DNA of 64,000 bases, from assembly GCF_019669085.1 (NCBI RefSeq), contig NZ_AP024401.1:124001-188000 (forward strand), given 5' to 3'. Position 1 is the first letter of the stretch. Every line of letters starts with the position of its first letter. This stretch comes from Borrelia sp. HM (lineage in GTDB: Bacteria > Spirochaetota > Spirochaetia > Borreliales > Borreliaceae). Positions 47,829-56,426 of the stretch are shown piece after piece. The notes below the pieces were generated by a model. The model was not told where the DNA came from. It searched no databases and saw nothing but the letters and a program-made list of their open reading frames with translations. The position numbers and the translations under genes are program-made.

Positions 47829-48806
47829 TTAAAAAACACCAAATAAAAACGAATTATATAAAATATATAAAAATAAAAAAAGAATAGCAGGTCCTCTGCT
47901 AAAAGCTCCTTTAAATCTTACTATTAACAATAAAATTAAAGAAACAGCAAACATTATACTAAAGTCAACCAAATAAATATCACTCATAAGTACAGGACTT
48001 ATAAAAGTACTAATAGATAAAATAAACCCTATATTAAATATATTACTTCCAATAATATTTCCAATGGCTATATCAGATTCCTTTTTAATCACTGCAAAAA
48101 TAGAAACCACAATCTCTGGTATACTGGTTCCAAAGGCTACAACAATAATGCCAATAACTTTCTCACTAACATTAAAAATATTGTGTGCAACATATATTGA
48201 ATTATCTATTAAAAGCTTTGAACCTAAATACAAACAATATATACTTAACAATAAAATAAAAATATTAACAAATAAAAACCTTAAACCATAATTACAATTC
48301 AAATCGTTTAAATCTTTTGTAATAAAATGATTTTTTTTTTCCTCTCGATAAAACAAAAACAGATATAATAAAAATATAATAAACATTATAAATGCACTGA
48401 TTCTATAATAAGGCACCTTAAAAAAAGACCACGAATTAAAATCAAAAGACAAAAATAAAAGAAGAAACATCAATAAAAATAAAATTATAAAAGAAAATTT
48501 AAGTCTCTTAAAATCAGTTTCAATCCTTAAAAAAAGCCCTGTTAAAGGAAGTGCAAGAATAATATTAATGATATTACTACCAATAATATTAGAAACAATA
48601 ATTTCATTGGCACCCTTAAACGATGCTATTAAACTTGTAAAAAGCTCTGGAGCACTAGTTGATAATGAAACTATTACAACACCAATTAAAAGACGGGGTA
48701 CTTGAAAATAAGAAGCAATATTAACAGAACCCTTCAAAAGACAATTCCCACCAACATATAATAAAAATATGCCAAGTGCTATATAAAAAAAATAAAGCAA
48801 TTCCAA
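47829..48806 (-). CDS. Na+/Ca2+ exchanger family protein
   Basis: Multi-pass cation antiporter of 325 aa with about ten helices in two homologous halves. Each half carries the alpha-repeat that forms the ion site: SLSTSAPELFTSLIASF with GSNIINI in the first, and VAFGTSIPEIVVSIFA with IGSNIFNI in the second. This is the YrbG/CaxA type. TTG start at 48806 with AGGAGA six bases upstream. Likely calcium/sodium homeostasis, direction unknown. It follows the glycoside hydrolase gene by 26 bp. Confidence 0.93.
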   Translation of the reverse strand: MELLYFFYIALGIFLLYVGGNCLLKGSVNIASYFQVPRLLIGVVIVSLSTSAPELFTSLIASFKGANEIIVSNIIGSNIINIILALPLTGLFLRIETDFKRLKFSFIILFLLMFLLLFLSFDFNSWSFFKVPYYRISAFIMFIIFLLYLFLFYREEKKNHFITKDLNDLNCNYGLRFLFVNIFILLLSIYCLYLGSKLLIDNSIYVAHNIFNVSEKVIGIIVVAFGTSIPEIVVSIFAVIKKESDIAIGNIIGSNIFNIGFILSISTFISPVLMSDIYLVDFSIMFAVSLILLLIVRFKGAFSRGPAILFLFLYILYNSFLFGVF

Positions 48807-48832
48807 AAAAATCTCCTACTAAAATAATATTT

Positions 48833-50686
48833 TTAAGAAAAATCTAAAAACTCACTTAGATTAGTTTTAATCATATAATAAATATTAGATGCATTCCATA
48901 AACTAAAGCCATTACCTAATGATTCCTTAATACCTTTCAACTGATGAGACAAATATTCTAAATAAACTTCCTTACTCACTCGACGCTCCTGACCAAGCAA
49001 AAAAGCTTGAACATAAGGCCTAATTATCACTCGACCAGAAGAAAATATAAAAGCTCTATTACTACCCTCTTTATAGATTTTATAAGCCCTAGTAGTATAA
49101 TACAATTCATTCTTTAAAAAATCATTAGTATAATGGGAAGGATAAAACATGGGCGAAATGACATCAACATAATCTGAAATCATAGCAATATTTTGACCAA
49201 TACTATTTGTAATGAACCATCCATTATTTCCGTAAATATCAACAGAAATAGGAATAGCAACACTTTTTCTAGCCATAATTAAAAAAGATTCAAGTGCATC
49301 AATTGCTTGCATATTATATTTATTAAATCTTGACGTTATAAGAGATACAGGACCATCTGTTGGAAATCTAATATAATCAAATTGAATTTCATCAACTCCA
49401 AGAGACTCAATTTCTTTTGCAATATGCAAATTATAATCCCATATATCTTTATTAAAGATATCTACCCAATATTCTTTTTGAACAAACTTAAAAGAACCAT
49501 CACCATTGCTAACCCTTATAATGTTCCCCCAAGGTCGATTAGTCTTTTTATTCCAAAGAGCATATTCATAATTATTATGAGTATATAGCTTTGCATCCTT
49601 AAATACAACAACTCGGGCAATAACATATATTCCAAATTCCTTTGCCTTACTTAAGATATAAGGTACATCTAGTAAATTCTTAACAGCTTTTATCTTATTT
49701 GGAACATCTAATTTACTTGAATAGGTTAAAATACCACTATCATCTTTAAAATCAATTATAACAGCATTCATACCCAATCGCTTTATAAACTTAAATCTCT
49801 CTTCAACAGATTTTTTATTACTAAGAGTATAAGCTGTCAAATAAATAGAACCCTTATTAGAAGCAAGATTCATTCTTGCTGACTTTTTACCAAAATCTTC
49901 TTCATAAACAGAGAATTGATCATAAAATGCCCATTTTCCATCCACATAGGAATAAAAATGATTATCATAAGTTCTAAATAAAAGTTTTTCCTTTTTTTTA
50001 TCTGACAAATCAATAATGCGAACTATCTGCTTATTAAAGGGAAAATTCAATTTTTTAATGACCCCTAACACTGTATTAATTAAAAGAATATCTCCATAAA
50101 CTCCATAAGAACAATACAACTCATTTGTATTATTTTTTGCAAACTCTATCGCACTAATCACATCATAATAACCAGCACCTAAATACGTTTTAGAAATTAA
50201 AGAATTTAAACTTTTAAAATCTAAATTATCATTAACACTCAAATAAATGCCACTATTAGAAGTTCCAATAGCAATATACTTATTATCTCCTCTAGATAAT
50301 GCACTTGATGTAATATAAGAATTTTTATTAAATTTTTCACTACCAACTAATTTAACAAAATTTTTAAAATAATTATTAGAAATATAAACAGAATCACTAG
50401 TTGTTAAAAGGGAATTTGAAGAATAAAAATCTTCATAAATAGAAGTTATTCTTTTAGGTACAGGTCTTACAAACGGATATATCCATCTGGTTTCCAAACC
50501 TTCAGGTTCAATCTTAAGTATTGCATTATTCTTCTTTTTATACAAAGCACCTTTGTGAACAAAAAATAAATCATTATTTTTAAAATATCTATCTTCATCT
50601 AATGAATGCAACCGAAAACATAAAAAAAAATAAGCAAATAACAAAAAAATTACATATAAAAACATTATACATGTATTAAGTCTCAT
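48833..50686 (-). CDS. Putative glycoside hydrolase (DUF4015/GH13-like barrel), membrane-anchored
   Basis: 617 aa with an N-terminal signal anchor (CIMFLYVIFLLFAYFFLCF), a beta-rich region up to about residue 270 that may be a propeller, and a C-terminal TIM-barrel domain of the DUF4015 type: NAVIIDFKDDSGILTY, IYVIARVVVFKDAKL, GVDEIQFDYIRFPTDG and VDVISPMFYPSHY. These acidic residues are typical of the family's active site. The substrate is unknown. ATG at 50686 is preferred over a TTG at 50701, which abuts its own AGG. It is followed closely by the exchanger gene. Confidence 0.82.
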   Translation of the reverse strand: MRLNTCIMFLYVIFLLFAYFFLCFRLHSLDEDRYFKNNDLFFVHKGALYKKKNNAILKIEPEGLETRWIYPFVRPVPKRITSIYEDFYSSNSLLTTSDSVYISNNYFKNFVKLVGSEKFNKNSYITSSALSRGDNKYIAIGTSNSGIYLSVNDNLDFKSLNSLISKTYLGAGYYDVISAIEFAKNNTNELYCSYGVYGDILLINTVLGVIKKLNFPFNKQIVRIIDLSDKKKEKLLFRTYDNHFYSYVDGKWAFYDQFSVYEEDFGKKSARMNLASNKGSIYLTAYTLSNKKSVEERFKFIKRLGMNAVIIDFKDDSGILTYSSKLDVPNKIKAVKNLLDVPYILSKAKEFGIYVIARVVVFKDAKLYTHNNYEYALWNKKTNRPWGNIIRVSNGDGSFKFVQKEYWVDIFNKDIWDYNLHIAKEIESLGVDEIQFDYIRFPTDGPVSLITSRFNKYNMQAIDALESFLIMARKSVAIPISVDIYGNNGWFITNSIGQNIAMISDYVDVISPMFYPSHYTNDFLKNELYYTTRAYKIYKEGSNRAFIFSSGRVIIRPYVQAFLLGQERRVSKEVYLEYLSHQLKGIKESLGNGFSLWNASNIYYMIKTNLSEFLDFS

Positions 50687-50747
50687 AAAAATAAATTCCA
50701 ACCTTTTTTAAAATAAATACTATTTTAACAAATTATTAAATTGACTA

Positions 50748-52232
50748 TTAACTTCTTCCATAAAGTTTTGTAATATAACTTATCTTCTTGCTTAAATCAT
50801 CGCTTAAATCATCATTAAATATTCTAAAGTTGTTAAAAATTATATCAGGCATATGCATCCTCAAATCAATATTAACATCAAGATAATCTTGCATAGGAAT
50901 AATTACATTATCTGCAACACTAGCTATTGCAGATTTTATCATATCCCAAACAATAGCATCCTCACTAGTATTAAAATAATCAAAAATATATTTTTTATAC
51001 TCAATGCCAATAGAATCAATAAATCCACGTATAGTATAACTATCACGAGTACCTGTATAAACAACACAATTTCTTACATAATTATGAGGAAGATATATAT
51101 TTTTAGAATCAGAATCAAATGCCAATTGCATAACTTTGGTGCCAGGAAAATTAAAATAATCTCTTAATTTAAATGTATCTCCAAGATCTTCTCCAAGGTC
51201 CTCAACCCAAATTTTTAAATGACTCAACTTATTTTTTAGGACATGCTTAAAAAAATCTTTACCTGGACATTTGACCCATCGTCCACTAAATACTGAAGAT
51301 TCTTTTACAGAAATCTCCCAAGTTGATACAAATCCCTTAAAATAATCCATTCTAATAATATCAACATATTTACTTAGAAAACTAATACGATTAATCCACC
51401 ACTCATAACCATCTTTTTTTAAAGCTTTCCAATTATAAGCTGCATTTCCCCAAAGATATTCTTTCTTAGAAAAGCAGCCAGGAGGCATACCTGTTATCTT
51501 ATCTTTACTTGCATCAAATTTTAACTTAAAATATTTCTGATAAGCCCAAACATCAGCAGAATCATAAGAAACAAAAATGGGCATATCACCTATTATTTTA
51601 ATTCCAGCATTATTCGCATATTTTTTTAAAGATTTTAATTGTGAAAAAAAGAAATATTGTAAAACTTGTTGGAGCTGTATTTCAATCTCAAGATTTTCTC
51701 TCAGCCTAGCTAAAGCTTTAGTATCTCTTTTTAAAATTTCTCTACTAAATAAAAGATTGAAAGGATTTGGAGATTTAAATTTAGAATAATAATCCTTAAA
51801 AACAACAAAACTTGCAAAATCTAAAAGCCAATAAGCAGCAGATTTTTTAAACTTCTCAAAAGCATTCAACTCCTCAATTGTTGCTCTACACAAAAAATTA
51901 AGTGCAGCACTTCTTAAAACAATTTCTTTAGCCCTTAAATTATCATAATCAATATATCTACTCTTTAAACATTCAAGTGTGCTTAAATCCATATCAATAA
52001 ATCTACTAATAGTATTTAAATCAATATAATTAATATTACCAGCAAATGCAGAACAACTTGGAAAAGGAGATCCTAAAAAATCAGGAGGTGAATAAGGCAA
52101 TATTTGCCAATAACTTTGAGAAGAAGCGGCAAGAAAATCTATAAACTTATATGCTCCTTGACCTAAATCACCAATACCATATTTAGATGGTAAAGAACCA
52201 ATATTTAGTAAAATTCCACTCTTTCTATTCAT
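50748..52232 (-). CDS. malQ: 4-alpha-glucanotransferase (amylomaltase, GH77)
   Basis: Transfers alpha-1,4-glucan segments. The N-terminal GH77 pattern GDLGQGAYKFIDFLAASSQSY and GSPFPSCSAFAGNINYIDL is clear. The catalytic triad is retained: nucleophile Asp in RMDYFKGF, acid/base Glu in WVEDLGEDLG, and the third Asp in YTGTRDSYT. Neighbouring residues that are usually invariant differ (His to Tyr after the nucleophile; THDNDT becomes TRDSYT). Borrelia MalQ has been described as keeping little but the triad. 494 aa. ATG with GAGGT seven bases upstream. Confidence 0.93.
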   Translation of the reverse strand: MNRKSGILLNIGSLPSKYGIGDLGQGAYKFIDFLAASSQSYWQILPYSPPDFLGSPFPSCSAFAGNINYIDLNTISRFIDMDLSTLECLKSRYIDYDNLRAKEIVLRSAALNFLCRATIEELNAFEKFKKSAAYWLLDFASFVVFKDYYSKFKSPNPFNLLFSREILKRDTKALARLRENLEIEIQLQQVLQYFFFSQLKSLKKYANNAGIKIIGDMPIFVSYDSADVWAYQKYFKLKFDASKDKITGMPPGCFSKKEYLWGNAAYNWKALKKDGYEWWINRISFLSKYVDIIRMDYFKGFVSTWEISVKESSVFSGRWVKCPGKDFFKHVLKNKLSHLKIWVEDLGEDLGDTFKLRDYFNFPGTKVMQLAFDSDSKNIYLPHNYVRNCVVYTGTRDSYTIRGFIDSIGIEYKKYIFDYFNTSEDAIVWDMIKSAIASVADNVIIPMQDYLDVNIDLRMHMPDIIFNNFRIFNDDLSDDLSKKISYITKLYGRS

Positions 52233-52330
52233 TTTTTATACCTCAAAATAATTAATTATTTAATTAATTAATTATTTAAAAAAATTATTAATATACAATT
52301 ATTATAACTAAAATATATAATCACAATACA

Positions 52331-52364
52331 TTATTCAAAATATTTAATAAAATATTTTGAATAA
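52331..52364. promoter_or_regulatory. Perfect 15-bp inverted repeat, probable operator
   Basis: Arms 52331-52345 and 52350-52364 are exact reverse complements around the 4-base spacer AATA; the core is TTCAAAATATTT / AAATATTTTGAA. It lies between divergent malQ and the OmpA-like gene, so it cannot be a terminator of either. The right arm contains TTGAAT in the -35 zone of the plus-strand promoter at 52380-52388. Confidence 0.6.
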
Positions 52365-52379
52365 ACAAAATCTTAATTA

Positions 52380-52388
52380 TGATATAAT
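52380..52388 (+). promoter_or_regulatory. Extended -10 promoter of the OmpA-like gene (leaderless)
   Basis: TGATATAAT is an exact TGnTATAAT extended -10. The ATG at 52396 begins eight bases after its last T, so transcription would start within about one base of the start codon and there is no room for an SD. A -35 candidate TTGAAT lies 20 bp upstream, too far for a standard spacer. Confidence 0.6.
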
Positions 52389-52395
52389 TTATTAA

Positions 52396-53553
52396 ATGAA
52401 TACTAAAACTGTTTTATTACTATTTGTAGCAAACACTTTAGCATTTTCATCTGAAATATTAGAATTTAAATACACAAAAGGAACTAAATTTAGAATAGAA
52501 ACTACAGATGATCAAACAATCTATCTAAATGGAATATTTAATTCAAAAAATAAAACCAATATCCAAATTTCAAGTGAAATAAAAGACGTAAAAAACAACT
52601 TTGCTGATATTAAATCTTATTTTAGAATATTAAAAAGAAATGAAGAGAGTGATGTTTTCCTACTAAAAGAAGAATTTGAAGGAAATTTTAGTATTAATAA
52701 ACAAGGTGAATATAAAATTAATAGCAACCAAAAAAGACCCTCTGTTAGAGGTATTCCCAAATTTCCAAAAAAACCTATAGCCATAAATGAAACTTGGACC
52801 TATCCAGCAGAAGAATACGTTCAAGCATCTGAGATTTCAAAAGAAATAAAAGATTACGTTATAAAGTTTGATGTAAATTATACATATAAAGGAAAGGAAA
52901 AAATAGGTGACAAATATTATGATATAATCTACTCAAATTACGAGTCTAAATATAATGTGAAAAATACATTTTTTTCCCAAAAAGTTAACCAAATAATTCA
53001 TTTTGATTCAAAATTAGGAAATATATATCAATACAAAGATAAATATGAATTTGAAATAGCAAATGAAAACAATAACATTAAAATGATTGGAAACTCATCT
53101 GGAAAAATAATCTCTATTGAATTGCCAAATGACAACTCAGTAGAAAACGAAATTAAAAAATATGTTAATGAAAATAAGATAAACTCTATTGAAATAGAAA
53201 AAAATGCAAATGGTATCAAATTAAGCTTAGATATCGAATTCTATCCTGATTCTTTTCAAATTATTAAAAAAGAATACAACAAACTAAACCACATAGCTAA
53301 TTTATTAACAAAATTTAAAGATAATAACATTCTAATAGAAGGACATACGGCAGAATTTGGCACAGATCAAGACATGCAAGAACTGTCTGAAAAAAGAGCT
53401 CATTCAATTGGAAACTATTTATTAAAAACGAAAGTAAAAAACAAAAACCAAATATTTTTCAAAGGATGGGGTGCTAAAAAACCTAAGTATGCAAGCTCAT
53501 CTCCCTTATCAGCACAAAACCGAAGAGTAGAAATTACAATTCTAAACAATTAA
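52396..53553 (+). CDS. OmpA-family envelope protein (TpN50-like)
   Basis: 385 aa with an N-terminal signal peptide (KTVLLLFVANTLAFS), a beta-rich N-terminal domain of ~240 residues, and a C-terminal OmpA/Pal peptidoglycan-binding domain: LDIEFYPDSFQIIKKEYNKL, ILIEGHTAEFGTDQDMQELSEKRAHSIGNYL and GWGAKKPKYASSSP ... NRRVEI. The acidic and Arg residues that bind diaminopimelate or ornithine are in the GHT and SEKRA segments. The homologue in other spirochaetes is the TpN50 type. No lipobox Cys is seen. It is apparently leaderless. Confidence 0.9.
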   Translation: MNTKTVLLLFVANTLAFSSEILEFKYTKGTKFRIETTDDQTIYLNGIFNSKNKTNIQISSEIKDVKNNFADIKSYFRILKRNEESDVFLLKEEFEGNFSINKQGEYKINSNQKRPSVRGIPKFPKKPIAINETWTYPAEEYVQASEISKEIKDYVIKFDVNYTYKGKEKIGDKYYDIIYSNYESKYNVKNTFFSQKVNQIIHFDSKLGNIYQYKDKYEFEIANENNNIKMIGNSSGKIISIELPNDNSVENEIKKYVNENKINSIEIEKNANGIKLSLDIEFYPDSFQIIKKEYNKLNHIANLLTKFKDNNILIEGHTAEFGTDQDMQELSEKRAHSIGNYLLKTKVKNKNQIFFKGWGAKKPKYASSSPLSAQNRRVEITILNN

Positions 53554-53556
53554 ATA

Positions 53557-53940
53557 TTAAACAGACCTTCTGATCTTTTTTTCCTTTTTGGTTTGACAAT
53601 CTATACACAAAAATGCATAAGGAATAGCTTCAAGTCTCTCTCTTGCAATACCCTTATCACAAGCCAAACAATTACCATAAGTATTTTGTGAAATTCTATA
53701 AAGTGCCTGATTTATTAAATGTAACTTCTTCTTTTCTACAAAACTTAAAGCCTCAAGATTATTACCATCCATATTGTCAAATGCAATATCAATTATATCC
53801 TTTAAATGGATATCATTATTAATTATTTCTCTTTTGCTATTCTCAACAGATCTTATAGAATTTAATATTTCTTTTTTTGATTCTAAAAGAAAATTTTTCA
53901 TCTTTTCAATAAATTCATGCTCAAAATTACTTTTCTGCAT
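53557..53940 (-). CDS. dksA: DksA/TraR-type transcription factor
   Basis: Binds the RNA polymerase secondary channel and works with ppGpp. 127 aa: a coiled coil whose tip carries the functional DxxDxA motif (DIIDIA, residues 48-53), then a four-cysteine zinc finger (C91, C94, C112, C115 in GNCLACDKG and LCIDCQT). A basic tail follows (KKEKKIRRSV). ATG with AGGGAGG upstream. It ends 3 bp from the convergent OmpA-like gene and is divergent from infA. Confidence 0.93.
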   Translation of the reverse strand: MQKSNFEHEFIEKMKNFLLESKKEILNSIRSVENSKREIINNDIHLKDIIDIAFDNMDGNNLEALSFVEKKKLHLINQALYRISQNTYGNCLACDKGIARERLEAIPYAFLCIDCQTKKEKKIRRSV

Positions 53941-53988
53941 GATATTACCTCCCTATAATAAATTACAATTTTTAAAAAACTCCGTGTA

Positions 53989-54018
53989 ATTATATAAACA
54001 AATCCCATATAATGTAAA
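53989..54018 (-). promoter_or_regulatory. Sigma-70 promoter of dksA
   Basis: On the minus strand, TTTACA (54013-54018) and a perfect TATAAT (53989-53994) are separated by 18 bp, about 48 bases before the dksA ATG. Confidence 0.62.
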
Positions 54019-54047
54019 CTAGTACATTAATTTTTACAAAAAATTAA

Positions 54048-54076
54048 TTGCAATGATACTCTTAATTGTGTACAAT
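54048..54076 (+). promoter_or_regulatory. Sigma-70 promoter of infA
   Basis: TTGCAA (54048-54053) and TACAAT (54071-54076) are separated by exactly 17 bp. The predicted start near 54083 leaves a leader of about 27 bases containing the SD at 54099-54104. Confidence 0.62.
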
Positions 54077-54109
54077 TTATTCTATTATTAAAAATAATAA
54101 GGAGACGTT

Positions 54110-54331
54110 TTGAACACTAAAGAAGAAGCTATTGAAACCGAAGGTATTGTAAAAGAATCTTTACCAAATACAATGTTTAGAGTGGAGCTTAAAAATGGGC
54201 ACTTAGTTCTAGCTCACCTATCTGGTAAAATGAGAAAACATTTCATAAAAATAGTCCCTGGAGATAAAGTAAAGGTTGAACTATCACCTTATGATCTTAC
54301 AAAGGGAAGAATAGTCTATAGAGAAAAATAA
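54110..54331 (+). CDS. infA: Translation initiation factor IF-1
   Basis: Small S1-like OB-fold protein that binds the ribosomal A site. 73 aa: [38 protein letters not shown] and [18 protein letters not shown] match the family throughout. The start codon is TTG, with AAGGAG five bases upstream. IF-1 having a rare start may limit its own expression through initiation selectivity, though that is inference. Confidence 0.97.
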   Translation: MNTKEEAIETEGIVKESLPNTMFRVELKNGHLVLAHLSGKMRKHFIKIVPGDKVKVELSPYDLTKGRIVYREK

Positions 54332-54380
54332 CTTAAGTTCATATAAATCAAACTCAAATTTACTAAAGTATTAATTTATT

Positions 54381-56426
54381 TTATATTAAATTATCTTTAA
54401 CAGAGACAACAAAGGTTTTATAAATCCATCCCTGAAGTCCATGATTTGTTTGAATAAGAACAAAGTCATCTTTTCTATTAAGAATATAAACACTTACATT
54501 GCCTTTCAAAAATTTCCAGCTCCTTGAGAAATTATCAGGAACTTTATAAAGAGAAACCAAATCACCTCTAATAATTCCAATTTCAGATTGTTGATCAACA
54601 TAAAAGTAATATGTTTGAAATGAAGTCAAGCTTATGATAAATAAAAGCAAGGACAAAATAATTCTTTTTAAATTATTTTCACAAAATTTATAAGAAATAA
54701 TCACCACCAAAATATTTATCAAAATTAAAGTAATAATAAAAAAAATATTAGAAAAAACAAAACTATTATTTCGAATATTCTCATTAATTCCATTTTTAGC
54801 TTCAAGAAAATCAATTACCTTGTAAAAGGTATCATTATTTGGTGATATAAAAAATGCTTTATAAGCCGAATAAATTGCATCAAAATATCTATCCACCTTG
54901 CTTAAAATAATAGCTCTATTTAACCACAATCCTGAGTAAGTCGAATTCTTTTTCAAAATATTGTCAATTTTATTAAGAGCAACACCATAATTTTTTGAAT
55001 TATAATCTTCTATCAAATTACTTACGTTATCTTCTGATAAAGAACCATCGTTTATAGCATTAAGACTAACAGCAAATGTTAATATCAAAATAATCAATCC
55101 AAAACCCGATGCAATAAAGAATTTCTTGTACTTAATGCAAATAGTTAGAGAACATAACACTCCTGGTATTAAAATCAAATAACAAATAGGCACAAAAAAT
55201 AAAAAAGTTTTATTCTTATGTTTTAAAATATCATGATATGAAAGCAAACTAAAATCAGAAAATAAATCTTTACTAAGAGTATTTCCCTTTTGAAAATCTC
55301 CATAATACTCATATTTAAGTCGTTTACCATTAAGTGTATAAATTTTTCCATTGTCAGGATCTAAATAAGTAAAATCATGAATATTAAGGAATAAATTACC
55401 CCTATTATCTGGATTGACAGTATATATCTTAGATATACTGCCCTTATATCCATCCTTTGAAGGCTTAAAATTATAATTTTTTTTCTTATAAATAACTTTA
55501 GCATTATAAGTTTCAACTTCTGGAAATCTAATGTAAGGCAGATTACCTTGACCTGTAATTTTTACTACAATAGTAAAAGTATCTTGATTAACTAAAGTTG
55601 AGCTAGGAAATTCATAGTCGATTTTAAAAGTTCCAATAGCTAAAGACTTTAGCTCATCAGGTATTGGTTTAATTTTTAGAAAAATCTCAGGACTCATACG
55701 TAGAATATCTTCGCCTATGTTAAAAGAAACACTAGGAATCACAATACCCTTTGAGCCTCTAATAGGAGTCAAGATAAAATTATAAAGAGGTAAATCCAAA
55801 ATTTCTTTACTATTAAAAGTTCTATGCTTAATACTCTCAAATATAGGAGTTCGATCAACCATAGCATCTTTAACAACATTAAAAGAACTGTTAATAAACT
55901 TCAAATTACTATTTATAAGCCACTTAGAACGCAAAACAAGCCCAATGCTTTGATATTCATAAATTCCTTCTTTATCAAAATCCCAATATAATTTAACTGG
56001 TAAACCAAAAGAATGCATCTCATCTTCTTGTAAAATAGCCACTTCAAATTCTGAACTTAAATAAACTTCATCACGATAAGTTACTTTTAATGAAGGAATC
56101 TTAACAAAGCCTAATTTATCAAAATAATACTCAATCCTTACCTCTGTAATAAAACCATTTCCATCTGGAACCTTAGATATCAAAGTAACCTTGGCTTTAT
56201 CTTTTATATCCTTATTTATTTCAATATTTAATAAATTTTTATCAATATCTTGAGGCAAATCTAATCTAATCACATGAATAACCTTAGAACCTTTGAGAAC
56301 TTTAGTCGACACCAAATAATCATTACCAGACAAAGAGAAAATTTGAAAATTTATAAAAAACAAAATTAAAAATATTACCAATCTTCTTTTAAAGATAAAA
56401 CTCGCTCTTCTGACCTCATTACCCAT
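54381..56426 (-). CDS. batD: BatD-like protein fused to a BatE-like TPR/SH3 module
   Basis: 681 aa. Residues ~15-35 are a signal (LVIFLILFFINFQIFSLSG). Up to ~420 it is a BatD-like beta-sandwich protein with conserved GQGNLPYIRFPEV and a following transmembrane helix (~410-430). The rest has a short helix, a TPR pair (LWLNRAIILSKVDRYFDAIYSAYKAFF), two hydrophobic helices and a C-terminal bacterial SH3 domain (GDLVSLYKVPDN; HGLQGWIYKTFV), the architecture of BatE in the Bacteroides aerotolerance operon. ATG with GAGAGGG five bases upstream; it starts inside the TPR gene, overlapping by 52 bp. Last gene of the operon. Confidence 0.78.
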   Translation of the reverse strand: MGNEVRRASFIFKRRLVIFLILFFINFQIFSLSGNDYLVSTKVLKGSKVIHVIRLDLPQDIDKNLLNIEINKDIKDKAKVTLISKVPDGNGFITEVRIEYYFDKLGFVKIPSLKVTYRDEVYLSSEFEVAILQEDEMHSFGLPVKLYWDFDKEGIYEYQSIGLVLRSKWLINSNLKFINSSFNVVKDAMVDRTPIFESIKHRTFNSKEILDLPLYNFILTPIRGSKGIVIPSVSFNIGEDILRMSPEIFLKIKPIPDELKSLAIGTFKIDYEFPSSTLVNQDTFTIVVKITGQGNLPYIRFPEVETYNAKVIYKKKNYNFKPSKDGYKGSISKIYTVNPDNRGNLFLNIHDFTYLDPDNGKIYTLNGKRLKYEYYGDFQKGNTLSKDLFSDFSLLSYHDILKHKNKTFLFFVPICYLILIPGVLCSLTICIKYKKFFIASGFGLIILILTFAVSLNAINDGSLSEDNVSNLIEDYNSKNYGVALNKIDNILKKNSTYSGLWLNRAIILSKVDRYFDAIYSAYKAFFISPNNDTFYKVIDFLEAKNGINENIRNNSFVFSNIFFIITLILINILVVIISYKFCENNLKRIILSLLLFIISLTSFQTYYFYVDQQSEIGIIRGDLVSLYKVPDNFSRSWKFLKGNVSVYILNRKDDFVLIQTNHGLQGWIYKTFVVSVKDNLI

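Noticed and set aside
50853-51167. 104-codon plus-strand open frame inside malQ
   Set aside because: Asn/Ile-rich shadow of malQ; AT-rich DNA gives such frames by chance.
52245-52280. Repeated TTAATTAATTATTT tract upstream of malQ
   Set aside because: Low-complexity AT sequence; palindromic only because TTAA/AATT words are.
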